A stretch of DNA of 64,000 nucleotides from JAHBWV01 sp964588385 (GTDB lineage: Bacteria; Planctomycetota; Phycisphaerae; Phycisphaerales; UBA1924), in assembly GCA_964588385.1 (NCBI GenBank), contig CAZPPG010000003.1, positions 58,925 through 122,924 on the forward strand, in the 5' to 3' direction. The notes beneath the pieces were generated by a model. That model was not told where the DNA came from. It ran no database searches and saw only the letters and a list, made by a program, of their open reading frames with translations. The translations under genes and the position numbers were made by a program. The number at the start of each line of letters is the position of its first letter. The first letter of the stretch is position 1. Below are positions 44,170-52,744 of this stretch, in pieces.

Positions 44170-46356
44170 CTACTCAACCAGAACCCGCTCACCCGCGCTC
44201 CGCATGTCCAGCAGCAGACTCGCGATGTCCTCACGCATGCACCACGGGGGAATCGGCTCGCCTCGCAGCAGGCACTCGCGGATCACGCCACCCGATATCG
44301 CCTTGTACCCGTTCAGAGATTCCGACTCAACCGTCTCGTGCGCCGACTCCGAGTAATGAACCGGATCGAAGAAGATCGGCGTAATCCCGATGTCCCCGAG
44401 CTGCTCAAAGAACTCGCGATTGTCGCCCTGAGCCCCGGGAACCCCCGGATGGTCCCGGCCAAGCACGAAGTGCGTGCACCCGAAGTTCTTGCGGCACAGC
44501 GCGGCAAACACATCCTCCCTCGCCCCGCAGTAACGCGAGTACGTGCTGAACGCCGCCAAGAGCGCGTTCGGCACACGCGCCGATATCAGCCGCTCGTACG
44601 CCCTGATGATCGCCTCGGACGTGAACGCCCCCGAAGGATTCGGCCCGATCACCGGGTGGATCAGGATGCCGTCCGCGTTGCTCCGCTCGCACGCGTGCAG
44701 AATGACGTGCTCGTGCCCCCGGTGCGGCACGTTCCGCGTGTGGAACGCCACGATCTTGTTCCACCCCTTGATGTCGAACAGCATCCTGGTCTGCCGAGGC
44801 GTCAACTGGTAGGGCGACCGCGCCACGCTCGCCGCCGCCAGGAACTCGATCCCGCCCCCGAGCGCCGTCATCCCCTTCCCCATGAACCTCGCCACACCCG
44901 GCTGCTTTCGATCCGACGTCCCGAACCAGCGCTTCGCGACGCTCTCAAGATCGAGCTCGAACTTCTCCTCGATGTGCATCACCGCCATAGACTCGCCCGT
45001 GCGCTCGTCCACCAGCCGCACCGACTGCCCAGGCTGGAAAGCCGCAAACTCCTGGCTTCTCCCTTGCAGCAGGATCGGCATCGTCCACACCTGCCCGCCC
45101 GGCAGGCGGCAGTTGTTGAGCACGCCCTCAAGCTCATCCCGCGTCATGAACCCGCGCAGCGGCGAGTACACGCCGTGCGCGATCTGCTCGATATCCATCG
45201 CGGTCTCGGCATCAACCTCGATCGCCGGGTACTTTGCCGCTCGCTCTGCGCTCGTCCGGACCGGACCTCTCGCGGCCGTGTGGGCGGCCTCCGCCGCGGA
45301 CTGACCGTGCAGCGACGGCAGAAGCACCGATGTCCCCTCCAAGAGGTCCTCGATGCGGTACCCGTCCAATGAACGCCGGAAGCGCTCGATCAGCCCGAGC
45401 ACGATGTCCACGGTGCCCACAGGATGGCTGCCGATAGCCGTCTCCGCCGCGAGCACAAGCCCGCTCGCGCCGTCGAGCATCGTGTTCACCGCGTCGTTCA
45501 GCTCCGCACGCGTCGGCTTGCGGTTGATGATCATCGATTCCATCAGGTTCGTGGCGACGTTCACCGGAACCTTCGCGATATTCGCCTTCCGGATGATCGC
45601 CTTCTGCAGGAACGGCAGATTCTCCAGAGGCACCTCGCGTGACAGGTCGCCGCGGTCGATCAGGATCTGGTCCGTCTCCGCGAGAATCCCGTCCAGATTC
45701 AGGACGCCGCGCTTGCTCTCGATCTTGGAGATAATCGTCGCGTCCGGCCCCACCATCCCGCGCAGCAGCTTCACGTCCTCCGCGCAGTTCGCAAACGACA
45801 GCGCGTAGTGCGTGATTCCGGTCTTGAGACCGATCTTGATCGCTTCAATATCCTTCTCAGACAGCGGCGGCAAGTCCGGCGCGGGCTCCACCACGACGGC
45901 CTTGTTCGAGCCGACCTTCCCGCCGTTCAGCACGATCGTGTTGACGCCGTCTTCGCCCACCCCCAGCACGAGAAGCATCACACCGTCAAAGTCCACGCCA
46001 ACCAGAGAGTTCGGCTTCAGACTCGCAAACACGCTCGGCGGCGTCAGTGTGAACCGGTTCCCGTTCCCCATCACCGGCTTGTCCGTCAGGATCACCTGCT
46101 GGCGGTCCTGCACGACAGTCCCGGGCTCCATCGTCCCGTTGCGAACCTGCGCCCCCTCCGTGTCGAGGCACACCGGCACATCCGAGAACGACTGAATCAG
46201 CTTGATCGTCGGCTCAACCTTCTCCAGGGGCGTGTGCGACAGGTTGATCCTGAACAGATCAACCCCGCGCGCCTCAAGCCGCTCAATCGTCGACTTGTTG
46301 AGCGAGGCGGGTCCCAACGTGCAGAGCACACGGATGATGCGATCCGAACCAGGCAT
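44170..46356 (-). CDS. Pyruvate kinase core fused to ATP sulfurylase
   Basis: A 728-residue fusion. Residues 1-330 are a pyruvate kinase A/B-domain core: FRINLSH (R36, N38, S40), DTEGAQVR (D65, T66, R72), SKIES (K211, E213), DRGDLS (D237), VATNLMES (T269) and AAETA (E305). The C-terminal regulatory domain of pyruvate kinase is absent; a Ser/Ala-rich linker (335-380) leads to ATP sulfurylase (about 380-728), with AFHTRNVPHRGHE (539-549, HTRN in place of the usual QTRN) and GRDHPG (633-638). ATP sulfurylase makes APS from sulfate and ATP; the kinase part could regenerate ATP from PEP. GGAG precedes the ATG by nine bases. No APS kinase or PPase domain is present. The domain order is seen directly; the coupling is inference. 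Confidence 0.92.
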   Translation of the reverse strand: MPGSDRIIRVLCTLGPASLNKSTIERLEARGVDLFRINLSHTPLEKVEPTIKLIQSFSDVPVCLDTEGAQVRNGTMEPGTVVQDRQQVILTDKPVMGNGNRFTLTPPSVFASLKPNSLVGVDFDGVMLLVLGVGEDGVNTIVLNGGKVGSNKAVVVEPAPDLPPLSEKDIEAIKIGLKTGITHYALSFANCAEDVKLLRGMVGPDATIISKIESKRGVLNLDGILAETDQILIDRGDLSREVPLENLPFLQKAIIRKANIAKVPVNVATNLMESMIINRKPTRAELNDAVNTMLDGASGLVLAAETAIGSHPVGTVDIVLGLIERFRRSLDGYRIEDLLEGTSVLLPSLHGQSAAEAAHTAARGPVRTSAERAAKYPAIEVDAETAMDIEQIAHGVYSPLRGFMTRDELEGVLNNCRLPGGQVWTMPILLQGRSQEFAAFQPGQSVRLVDERTGESMAVMHIEEKFELDLESVAKRWFGTSDRKQPGVARFMGKGMTALGGGIEFLAAASVARSPYQLTPRQTRMLFDIKGWNKIVAFHTRNVPHRGHEHVILHACERSNADGILIHPVIGPNPSGAFTSEAIIRAYERLISARVPNALLAAFSTYSRYCGAREDVFAALCRKNFGCTHFVLGRDHPGVPGAQGDNREFFEQLGDIGITPIFFDPVHYSESAHETVESESLNGYKAISGGVIRECLLRGEPIPPWCMREDIASLLLDMRSAGERVLVE

Positions 46357-46660
46357 GAATCTTCACTCCATCTTGACACGGCGGTCGGATATTCATCGAC
46401 CATCGATCGCCGTATCTCGACTCCAGGACCGCGACCGGGCGGTCGCAGAGGGCCCTCTGCGAAGATCATGCTAAGGCGAAAATCGCTTCCCCGCGTTCCA
46501 AACCGCGAACTGATCCGCGAATCCGCGAAATGTCATCGGTCTGGCCCAGGCGCAGACCGCACCGGACACAGCAGCCCGTGCTGCATGGGACCGAACAAAT
46601 CAACAAGATTGCGATTCCGATCAAAGCACGAACATGGCGGCCTCAGAGCGTCGACCGCCC
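46357..46660 (-). promoter_or_regulatory. 304-base leader region upstream of the kinase/ATP sulfurylase fusion
   Basis: No gene is seen here. It lies between the thiolase stop and the fusion start, both on the minus strand. It holds the overlapping palindromes at 46431-46462 and, further upstream, CCGCGAA at 46503 followed by TCCGCGAA twice in perfect tandem (46514-46529). It lacks a T-rich terminator for the thiolase gene. It probably contains the promoter and control elements of the sulfation operon. Confidence 0.5.
46431..46462 (-). promoter_or_regulatory. Two overlapping perfect palindromes, candidate operator or alternative hairpins
   Basis: GCGACCG-GG-CGGTCGC (46431-46446) overlaps by four bases with TCGCAGAGGGCCCTCTGCGA (46443-46462), a perfect 20-bp palindrome. 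They lie 75-106 bases before the ATG of the fusion gene. As DNA they could bind a dimeric regulator; as RNA the two stems compete for the shared bases. No U-run follows either one, so simple termination is unlikely. Confidence 0.5.
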
Positions 46661-47842
46661 TCAGACCTCCACAACCATCGCCACTGCGTTCCCGCCGCCA
46701 AGGCACAGCGCCGCGACACCCCGCTTTTTACCCGTGCGATGCAACTGGTGGATCAGCGTCGTCAGCACCCGCGCGCCCGAGCCGCCGATGGGGTGCCCAA
46801 GGGCGATACCGCCGCCACAGATATTGAGCTTCGACTCGTCGATCTTCAACTCCTTGACGTTGCACAGAACCTGCGCCGCAAACGCCTCATTGATCTCGAA
46901 GAGATCAATGTCGGACATGTTCAACCCCGCGCGATCCACCGCACCCCTGATACCACCGATAGGCGCCGCGAAAATATCCTTCGGGTCAACCCCGTGCGTG
47001 TGGTACGACAGGATCTTCGCCAGCGGCTTGAGCCCCATCTCCTCCGCCGCTATCGCCGAACAGACCGCAATCGCCGCCGCCCCGTCAGAGATCTGCGACG
47101 CATTCCCCGCCGTCACCGTGCCGTCCTTCGTGAACACCGCTCGCAGCTTCGCCAGCCCGTCCGCCGTCGACTCCGCGCGAATGCCCTCATCCGCGCTCAC
47201 CCCGGGCGACTTCTTGTCCATGCACTGCTCGCCCGTCAATGCAACGATCTCGCTCTTGAACCACCCTTCCTTCGTCGCGGCCGCCGCACGCTGATGGCTC
47301 TGGGCGCTGAAGCGATCCTGCTCCTCACGCGTGATCCCGTACTTCTGCGCGATGTGGTCCGCGGCGTTCCCCATCGCCCACCCCTCGAACGCGCAGGTCA
47401 GGCCGTCAAACTGCATGTGATCCTTCATCTCCGCGTTGCCGAACTTCACGCCCTCGCGCACGTGCGCCAGATGCGGAGCAGCCGTCATGTTCTCGAAGCC
47501 GCCCGCGATCACCACACTGTTATCGCCAGCCTTGATCGACTGTGCCGCGAGCATCACGGCCTGCAGGCCCGAGCCGCACACCTTGTTGATCGTCTGAGCA
47601 CTGATCGAAGTCGGCAGACCCGACTTCACCGCCGCCTGCCGCGCCGGGCTCTGCCCCAGCCCCGCCTGGAGCACATTGCCCATGATGACCTCGTCCACCC
47701 GCCCCTTCAAGGCGGGAACCGCCTCGAAGACCGCCTTGATCGCGTACGAGCCCAGCACCGGCGAGGGGACCTTCGAGAGACCGCCGAAGAACTTGCCGAT
47801 CGGGGTGCGCTTCGCGGCGACGATCACAGGCTGCATGGACAT
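46661..47842 (-). CDS. Acetyl-CoA acetyltransferase (thiolase)
   Basis: A 393-residue thiolase, the normal length, from ATG 47842. INKVCGSGLQAV holds the acyl-accepting C89, GIALGHPIGGSGARVL the catalytic histidine, and LCLGGGNAVAMVVE the second cysteine. It condenses two acetyl-CoA units or cleaves acetoacetyl-CoA. The frame is open another 228 bases, but that part lies antisense to the CPBP gene and is not conserved. The first residues, MSMQPVIVAAKRTPIGKF, are the family start. No beta-oxidation or PHB genes are adjacent. Confidence 0.94.
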   Translation of the reverse strand: MSMQPVIVAAKRTPIGKFFGGLSKVPSPVLGSYAIKAVFEAVPALKGRVDEVIMGNVLQAGLGQSPARQAAVKSGLPTSISAQTINKVCGSGLQAVMLAAQSIKAGDNSVVIAGGFENMTAAPHLAHVREGVKFGNAEMKDHMQFDGLTCAFEGWAMGNAADHIAQKYGITREEQDRFSAQSHQRAAAATKEGWFKSEIVALTGEQCMDKKSPGVSADEGIRAESTADGLAKLRAVFTKDGTVTAGNASQISDGAAAIAVCSAIAAEEMGLKPLAKILSYHTHGVDPKDIFAAPIGGIRGAVDRAGLNMSDIDLFEINEAFAAQVLCNVKELKIDESKLNICGGGIALGHPIGGSGARVLTTLIHQLHRTGKKRGVAALCLGGGNAVAMVVEV

Positions 47843-47943
47843 GACTATTCTCCGATCGGTTGGAATCGAATCCGGCTCTTCCATCAAATCAAGGGCCACC
47901 AGAGCCCCCGGCTCGTCGTACTCTAGGCCTTCGCGCACCATCC

Positions 47944-48717
47944 ATGAACACGCCGCATCCGCTCCAATCCGCGACGCCGCCGATGCCGCAAAGAGGCCCG
48001 AACTCGCCCACGGATTCCCCCGCTCCGCCCCCTTCGCCCAGATCATGGCGACGCGCTGCGGACCTCCCACGCCCCCTCCTCGCGATCGAGTACCTGCTCT
48101 TTTACTTCGCCGGACCGCTCGCGTACTTCTACCTCGTCTCCGAGCCCGGCCTCCTCTTCCCAGCGCTCTGGGCCTTCTGCTTCTACACCCTCGCCATCCT
48201 TCTGTTGGACCCGTCGTTCGACCGACGCACGCTCTGGAAGTTCAGGGCTATGCGCGACGACCTCCCGCGGCTCCTCGCCACGTTCGCCATCCTGGGCACG
48301 CTCCTCACGATCGCCGTCGCCATCTACGACTCGCGCGTGGGCGGCCCCTCGATTCTCTTCTCCATGCCGCGCGAACGCCCCACGCTGTGGCTCATCATCA
48401 TGATCTTCTACCCCCTCGTGAGCGTCTATCCGCAGGAGGTCGTCTGGCGCACATTCGTCTTCCACCGCTACGCCCGGCTCTTTCCCGCCCGTGCCCCCAT
48501 GATCGCTGCCAGCGCCATCGCCTTCGGACACGCCCACATCGTCTTTCACAACTGGCTCGCCGTCGCGCTCTGCATCGTCGGAGGCGTTCTCTTCGCGCGC
48601 ACGTTCGATCGCTCTCGCTCCACGCTCGCCGCATGGATCGATCACGCGCTCTACGGCTGCCTGGTCTTCACGATTGGAATCGGCAGGTTCTTCTATTCGG
48701 GCGCGGTCCACACCTGA
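47944..48717 (+). CDS. CPBP-family (CAAX protease-like) intramembrane metalloprotease
   Basis: A 257-residue membrane protein with a Pro-rich cytoplasmic start and six to eight helices. The three motifs of the CPBP/Rce1-like family are visible in reduced form: PQEVVWR (E165, R169; the first Glu of EExxxR is Gln), FGHAH (F194, H198) and DHALYG (H234). Members cleave prenylated or bacteriocin-like substrates or are inactive relatives. The start at 47944 is a choice among several ATGs. Its stop abuts the stop of the convergent amidohydrolase gene. Confidence 0.78.
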   Translation: MNTPHPLQSATPPMPQRGPNSPTDSPAPPPSPRSWRRAADLPRPLLAIEYLLFYFAGPLAYFYLVSEPGLLFPALWAFCFYTLAILLLDPSFDRRTLWKFRAMRDDLPRLLATFAILGTLLTIAVAIYDSRVGGPSILFSMPRERPTLWLIIMIFYPLVSVYPQEVVWRTFVFHRYARLFPARAPMIAASAIAFGHAHIVFHNWLAVALCIVGGVLFARTFDRSRSTLAAWIDHALYGCLVFTIGIGRFFYSGAVHT

Positions 48718-49446
48718 TCACCGCCCCGCCCGTGCCGCCGCCACCAGCCTCCGAAACAGCTCAAGCCCGAGGGCAGGATCCTCAGTCCGCTCCGGATGCC
48801 ACTGCACACCCAGAACGAACGGCCGCGCCGGGTCCGTGATCGCCTCGATCACGCCGTCCTCGCTCAATCCGACAACTCGCATCGACCCGGGATCCGTCAC
48901 CGCCTGCCGATGCCGACTCCGCACCAGGCCTCGCGTGATGCGCGTGCCGCCTCCCTCGCTCTCCTCCGACGTCGGCATCACCTCGTGCGTGCCATCCCAA
49001 TGCCGGTCCGCATCGGTGCGCGTCTCCGGCATGTACTGGTCCATCGTCCCTCCGGCGTGCAGGGCCAGCATCTGCATCCCAAGGCACACTCCCAGGATCG
49101 GCATCTCCGGTCGCTCACGACTCAGCCGCTCGATCAACTCGCTTTCAAAGGCCTGCCGCAATGGATGGAGCGGCGTCGCCTTCGGATGCGTCAGCCCGCC
49201 AAACGGCTCCATCCGCGGGTCGTCCCCGCCCGTCAGGACCAACGCATCCATCCGCTCCGAGTACGACCCCGCCAGTTCGACCAGCGGAGCAAGCAGCATC
49301 GGCACGCCCCCCGCTGCGGCCACCGCCCTCGCATACGCCACCGTCACCATGCTTGTCTCTCGCCCGTTCCGGTCAATCACGTCTGTCGAGATCCCGACAA
49401 CGGGTGCCCGCCACCCACCCCGCGCCACGCTCTGACTTCCGCCCAT
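48718..49446 (-). CDS. Class I glutamine amidotransferase-like hydrolase (peptidase C26)
   Basis: A 242-residue protein like gamma-glutamyl-gamma-aminobutyrate hydrolase (PuuD). VVGISTDVID starts the fold, LVLTGGDDPRMEPFG lines the substrate pocket, ILGVCLGMQMLALHAGG carries the nucleophilic cysteine, and GVQWHPER the His-Glu pair. Such enzymes split gamma-glutamyl bonds in putrescine breakdown, but no other putrescine gene is nearby. ATG 49446 gives the usual length. It is convergent with the CPBP gene, stop against stop, and divergent from the DUF4340 gene. Confidence 0.87.
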   Translation of the reverse strand: MGGSQSVARGGWRAPVVGISTDVIDRNGRETSMVTVAYARAVAAAGGVPMLLAPLVELAGSYSERMDALVLTGGDDPRMEPFGGLTHPKATPLHPLRQAFESELIERLSRERPEMPILGVCLGMQMLALHAGGTMDQYMPETRTDADRHWDGTHEVMPTSEESEGGGTRITRGLVRSRHRQAVTDPGSMRVVGLSEDGVIEAITDPARPFVLGVQWHPERTEDPALGLELFRRLVAAARAGR

Positions 49447-49556
49447 AGCTTCCACCCTTCTCGTCGGCCGCGCCCCGCCACCCAGCAATCGTTGGCCCTC
49501 CCGCGCTCGCCAGCACATCTCCCGACCGGCGGCTCTTCCTCGGGTACACTCCGCGC

Positions 49557-50966
49557 ATGACCAATCGAGCCGCGATCACATGGCTCATCCTCGCGGCGAT
49601 CTTCGCGTCAATCGCGCTCGCCGTCAATCGGTTCGCCAAGCGGGACGCCGACGCGCCCGCTTCGTCCGCTCGTCTCATCGATTCGCCGCTCGACAAGGTC
49701 GCATCGGTCATCGTTCGACCTACCGGCCAGCCTCCCATCACGTTCACCGCAGTTCCCTCCACGGGAACTTGGCTCGCCGCCAAGGACGGCGTCGCTCCAT
49801 GGCCCGTGGAACCAGGCCGCATCTCCGCACTCCTTCGCGTCCTTGCCGGCACCATCGGATCGCCTGTCACTGACCAGACACCCTCCGACGCCTCAACCGC
49901 CCTCGAACTCATCGGCCCCGATTCCACAGCAAATCTCGTGATTCGCGCTGACACCCAGTCACTCGGCGGCCGGACCCTTGTGGAAGTTCTTGAGGCCGGC
50001 ACGCGTCGCATTCTCCTGATCGACGACGCGCTCCGCCGCGCAATCACGGGCTCCGGCCCGATGTCCTGGCGCGACCGACGCGTCTTCCCGGATCTTCCCT
50101 CCGACCCGACTCGGATCACCATCCGCATGCCCGCGCACACCATCGAGCTCGCTCGCATCGGAAACCGCTGGGGGCTGCGCTCGCCCATCGTTGCCCGCGC
50201 CGATGCCGACGCCGTTGGCGCCATCGTCCGCGCCCTCCAGGCCATGGACGCGACACGCTTCATCGACACCCTCCCCGCCAATGGTCCCGCATTCCCGGAA
50301 ACCTCACAGGTCGCAATCGTGATCGAGACGGCTTCCGTCGATCCCGGAAACGCCGAACGCTCGCTCGACCGATGGACACTCGACCTTGGAGGCGTCTCTC
50401 CACAGGGCGGCGCATTCGTCGCGCGCGCCGCCCGAACGCCGAGCGCCGACCCCGCCCCGGAACGCCCCGCCTTTGGCCCCGTTCTCATCGAACTTGGAGA
50501 CGACCGGCTCGCGATGATCCCAGCCGTCCTTGACGCCTATCTCGCTCGCACCATCCTGGATGTTCCCGCGCCGGATGTCGGCGCCATCACGCTCTCGCTC
50601 ACCGACGCCAGGCGCGTCCGCTATCAGCGCACCCCCAACGGCTGGTCGCTCGCGTCCGACGCCTCAATGCCTCCCGCCCCTGTTCCCGATCGCGATCGCC
50701 AGCAGATCGACGCGCTCGTCGCGTGCCTGGCCGACGCCCGCGCCGATCGAACCACGCTCCTGGAGACCGAGGACGCGCTCCCAGGCGGCTTGGCACTCTC
50801 CATCGAGGGCCTCTCCGGACAGCCGCTGGAGACCTGCTCACTCTTTCTGGATGAAGCCGGCGACCGCCCCCAACTCATCCTCCGCGTCGGTCAGGTCGTC
50901 CGCGCCTACTTCGTCGGGCCCGAACTCGCGGCGTGGATCAACGCCCGATCGCTCGAACTGCCCTGA
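49557..50966 (+). CDS. DUF4340-domain membrane-anchored protein
   Basis: A 469-residue protein with one N-terminal helix (ITWLILAAIFASIALAVNRF), then repeated beta-rich segments of the DUF4340 type: ASVIVRPTGQPPITFTA, TGTWLAAKDGVAPWPVEPGRISALLRVLAG and the comparable LIRADTQSLGGRTLVEV unit. DUF4340 proteins often travel with a GldG-type ABC transporter, which is not present here. It faces the pstA gene convergently, with 23 bases between. Its function is unknown; an extracytoplasmic scaffold is plausible. Confidence 0.75.
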   Translation: MTNRAAITWLILAAIFASIALAVNRFAKRDADAPASSARLIDSPLDKVASVIVRPTGQPPITFTAVPSTGTWLAAKDGVAPWPVEPGRISALLRVLAGTIGSPVTDQTPSDASTALELIGPDSTANLVIRADTQSLGGRTLVEVLEAGTRRILLIDDALRRAITGSGPMSWRDRRVFPDLPSDPTRITIRMPAHTIELARIGNRWGLRSPIVARADADAVGAIVRALQAMDATRFIDTLPANGPAFPETSQVAIVIETASVDPGNAERSLDRWTLDLGGVSPQGGAFVARAARTPSADPAPERPAFGPVLIELGDDRLAMIPAVLDAYLARTILDVPAPDVGAITLSLTDARRVRYQRTPNGWSLASDASMPPAPVPDRDRQQIDALVACLADARADRTTLLETEDALPGGLALSIEGLSGQPLETCSLFLDEAGDRPQLILRVGQVVRAYFVGPELAAWINARSLELP

Positions 50967-50989
50967 CCCCGCGCCCGATCCGGCCCAGT

Positions 50990-52744
50990 TCAGAACTGGC
51001 TCGTCCGGAACCTGCGGCTCAATCTCGCCCGGAGCCAGATCGCCGCCAGGTTCAACGTCACAATGATCAAGATCAGCAGCAGCGTGGTCGTGAACACCAT
51101 CGGCTTGGCCGCTTCGCTGTTCTGGCTCTGGAATCCCAGGTCATAGATGTGAAATCCCAGGTGCATGAAGCTCCGCTCCGGATGAATGAACGGAGCCACC
51201 CCGTCAATCGGCAGCTCCGGCGCCAGCTTCACCGCTCCGACGAGCATCAGCGGGGCCACCTCGCCCGCGCCCCGCGCCATCGCCAGGATCGCCCCCGTCA
51301 TGATCCCGGGTGTCGCCCGAGGCAGCACGATACGCCAGATCGTCTGCCACTTGCTCGCGCCGCACCCATACGACCCCTCGCGCATTGATCGCGGCACCGC
51401 CGCTAGCGCCTCCTCGGTTGCCACGATCACCACCGGCAGCGTCAGCAACGCGAGCGTCGCCGACGCCCACATCACGCCGCCGGTGCCGAAGGTCGGGCTG
51501 GGCAGGCGCTCCTGGAAAAACAGCCCGTCGATGCCGCCGCCCACGAAGTAGCAGAAGAAGCCAAGACCAAACACGCCGAACACGATGCTCGGCACACCCG
51601 CAAGATTGTTCACCGCGATCCGAACCGCGCTGATCACCAGCCCGCCGCGCGCATACTCACGCATGTAAAGCGCCGCCAGAATCCCGAACGGCACCACCAC
51701 GATCGTCATCAGCAGCGTCATCGACACCGTGCCGAAGATCGCCGGGAACACCCCGCCCTCACTGTTGGCCTCACGCGGCTCATCCGCAAGAAACTCCCGC
51801 CAACGCGACGCATACAAGCCGATCTTGCCCCCGACCGATAGACCATTCGCCGGATACGCACGAACGATCTCCGAAAGCGGAAACGACTTCTCCTGACCGT
51901 CCGCCGTCCGCAGCACGATCGCGTACCTTGTGTCTTCGGTGCGAATGGCCTCGATCTCCCGCTCAATCGCCGCGAACTCGTCGGCAAGCGACGCCGTCAC
52001 CGCACGCTCCGTGACCACCGCCGCCTCGTGCTCGGAGGAACCCGCGCCAAACCTCATCTCCGCGCGGCGCACGTCAAGCCGCGCCTTCTCCAGCTTCCGG
52101 TTCAGCCCGCCGATCTCGTGGCGCTCCATGTGTACGAGTTCGCGCCGCGCCGCGCGGCGTTCCCCGTGACGCGCCTCAAACTCACGCCACGCACCAGCGG
52201 CATCCGTCGTGGTCGTCTGACCGTCAATGACGAACCCAACCGGCTCCCCGTAGAACCGCCCCCACGACATCCGCTCGACAACGATCGCCCACTCCGGCCG
52301 CGACTCCTCCTTCACCTCGTACTGACTCACCCAAGTGAAGTGCGTGCCCGAGACATCAAAGTTGCCCGTGCGAACCAGCCGACGCCGAACCTCGCCCCCC
52401 GTCGCGTCCACCATCGCCCGCGCCGCGGGCGCACGCTCCGCGCCCATCGCTTCAATCTCATCCGGCCTGGGGCGATACGTCTCGTCCCGCGTCACCTCGC
52501 CCATGAACGCCCGACCGTCGTGCAGCGACAGCCGCACCACCGGTTCCGGCCAGAACGTTGTCGATCCCTTCCAGACGATCAGCGACACGAGCCCGATGAT
52601 CATCGTGAGCGAGATCACAAACCCGCCGCCCGTCAGCCACACCATCATCTGGCCCTCGGCCAGAAGCGACAGTCCCTCGCGTCCCGCCCGTGAGGGCGCC
52701 GCGCTCCCCTTCGAACCGCCGCTCGCGTTCGTCGCCGTGCTCAT
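50990..52744 (-). CDS. pstA: Phosphate ABC transporter permease PstA with large extracytoplasmic insert
   Basis: A 584-residue permease. After the first helix (about 35-60) come about 270 residues outside the membrane, including a coiled-coil stretch (LEKARLDVRRAEMRFG), before the five-helix permease core (from about residue 325). That core has NNLAGVPSIVFGVFGLGFF and the ATPase-contact EAA loop EEALAAVPRSMREGSYGCGAS. Ordinary PstA has about 290 residues. Its ATG overlaps the pstC stop by four bases (ATGA). No ATPase gene (pstB) follows; the next gene is convergent. Confidence 0.9.
   Translation of the reverse strand: MSTATNASGGSKGSAAPSRAGREGLSLLAEGQMMVWLTGGGFVISLTMIIGLVSLIVWKGSTTFWPEPVVRLSLHDGRAFMGEVTRDETYRPRPDEIEAMGAERAPAARAMVDATGGEVRRRLVRTGNFDVSGTHFTWVSQYEVKEESRPEWAIVVERMSWGRFYGEPVGFVIDGQTTTTDAAGAWREFEARHGERRAARRELVHMERHEIGGLNRKLEKARLDVRRAEMRFGAGSSEHEAAVVTERAVTASLADEFAAIEREIEAIRTEDTRYAIVLRTADGQEKSFPLSEIVRAYPANGLSVGGKIGLYASRWREFLADEPREANSEGGVFPAIFGTVSMTLLMTIVVVPFGILAALYMREYARGGLVISAVRIAVNNLAGVPSIVFGVFGLGFFCYFVGGGIDGLFFQERLPSPTFGTGGVMWASATLALLTLPVVIVATEEALAAVPRSMREGSYGCGASKWQTIWRIVLPRATPGIMTGAILAMARGAGEVAPLMLVGAVKLAPELPIDGVAPFIHPERSFMHLGFHIYDLGFQSQNSEAAKPMVFTTTLLLILIIVTLNLAAIWLRARLSRRFRTSQF

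Noticed and set aside
43372..45372. A 666-residue plus-strand frame opposite the sulfotransferase-like and ATP sulfurylase genes
   Set aside because: Same shadow composition; the minus-strand products carry intact family motifs throughout.
46634..47926. A 430-residue plus-strand frame opposite the thiolase
   Set aside because: The thiolase active-site cysteines and histidine on the minus strand show which strand is coding.
47843..48070. N-terminal extension of the thiolase by 76 residues
   Set aside because: It is antisense to the CPBP gene, is not like thiolase sequence, and the ATG at 47842 gives the exact family start and length.
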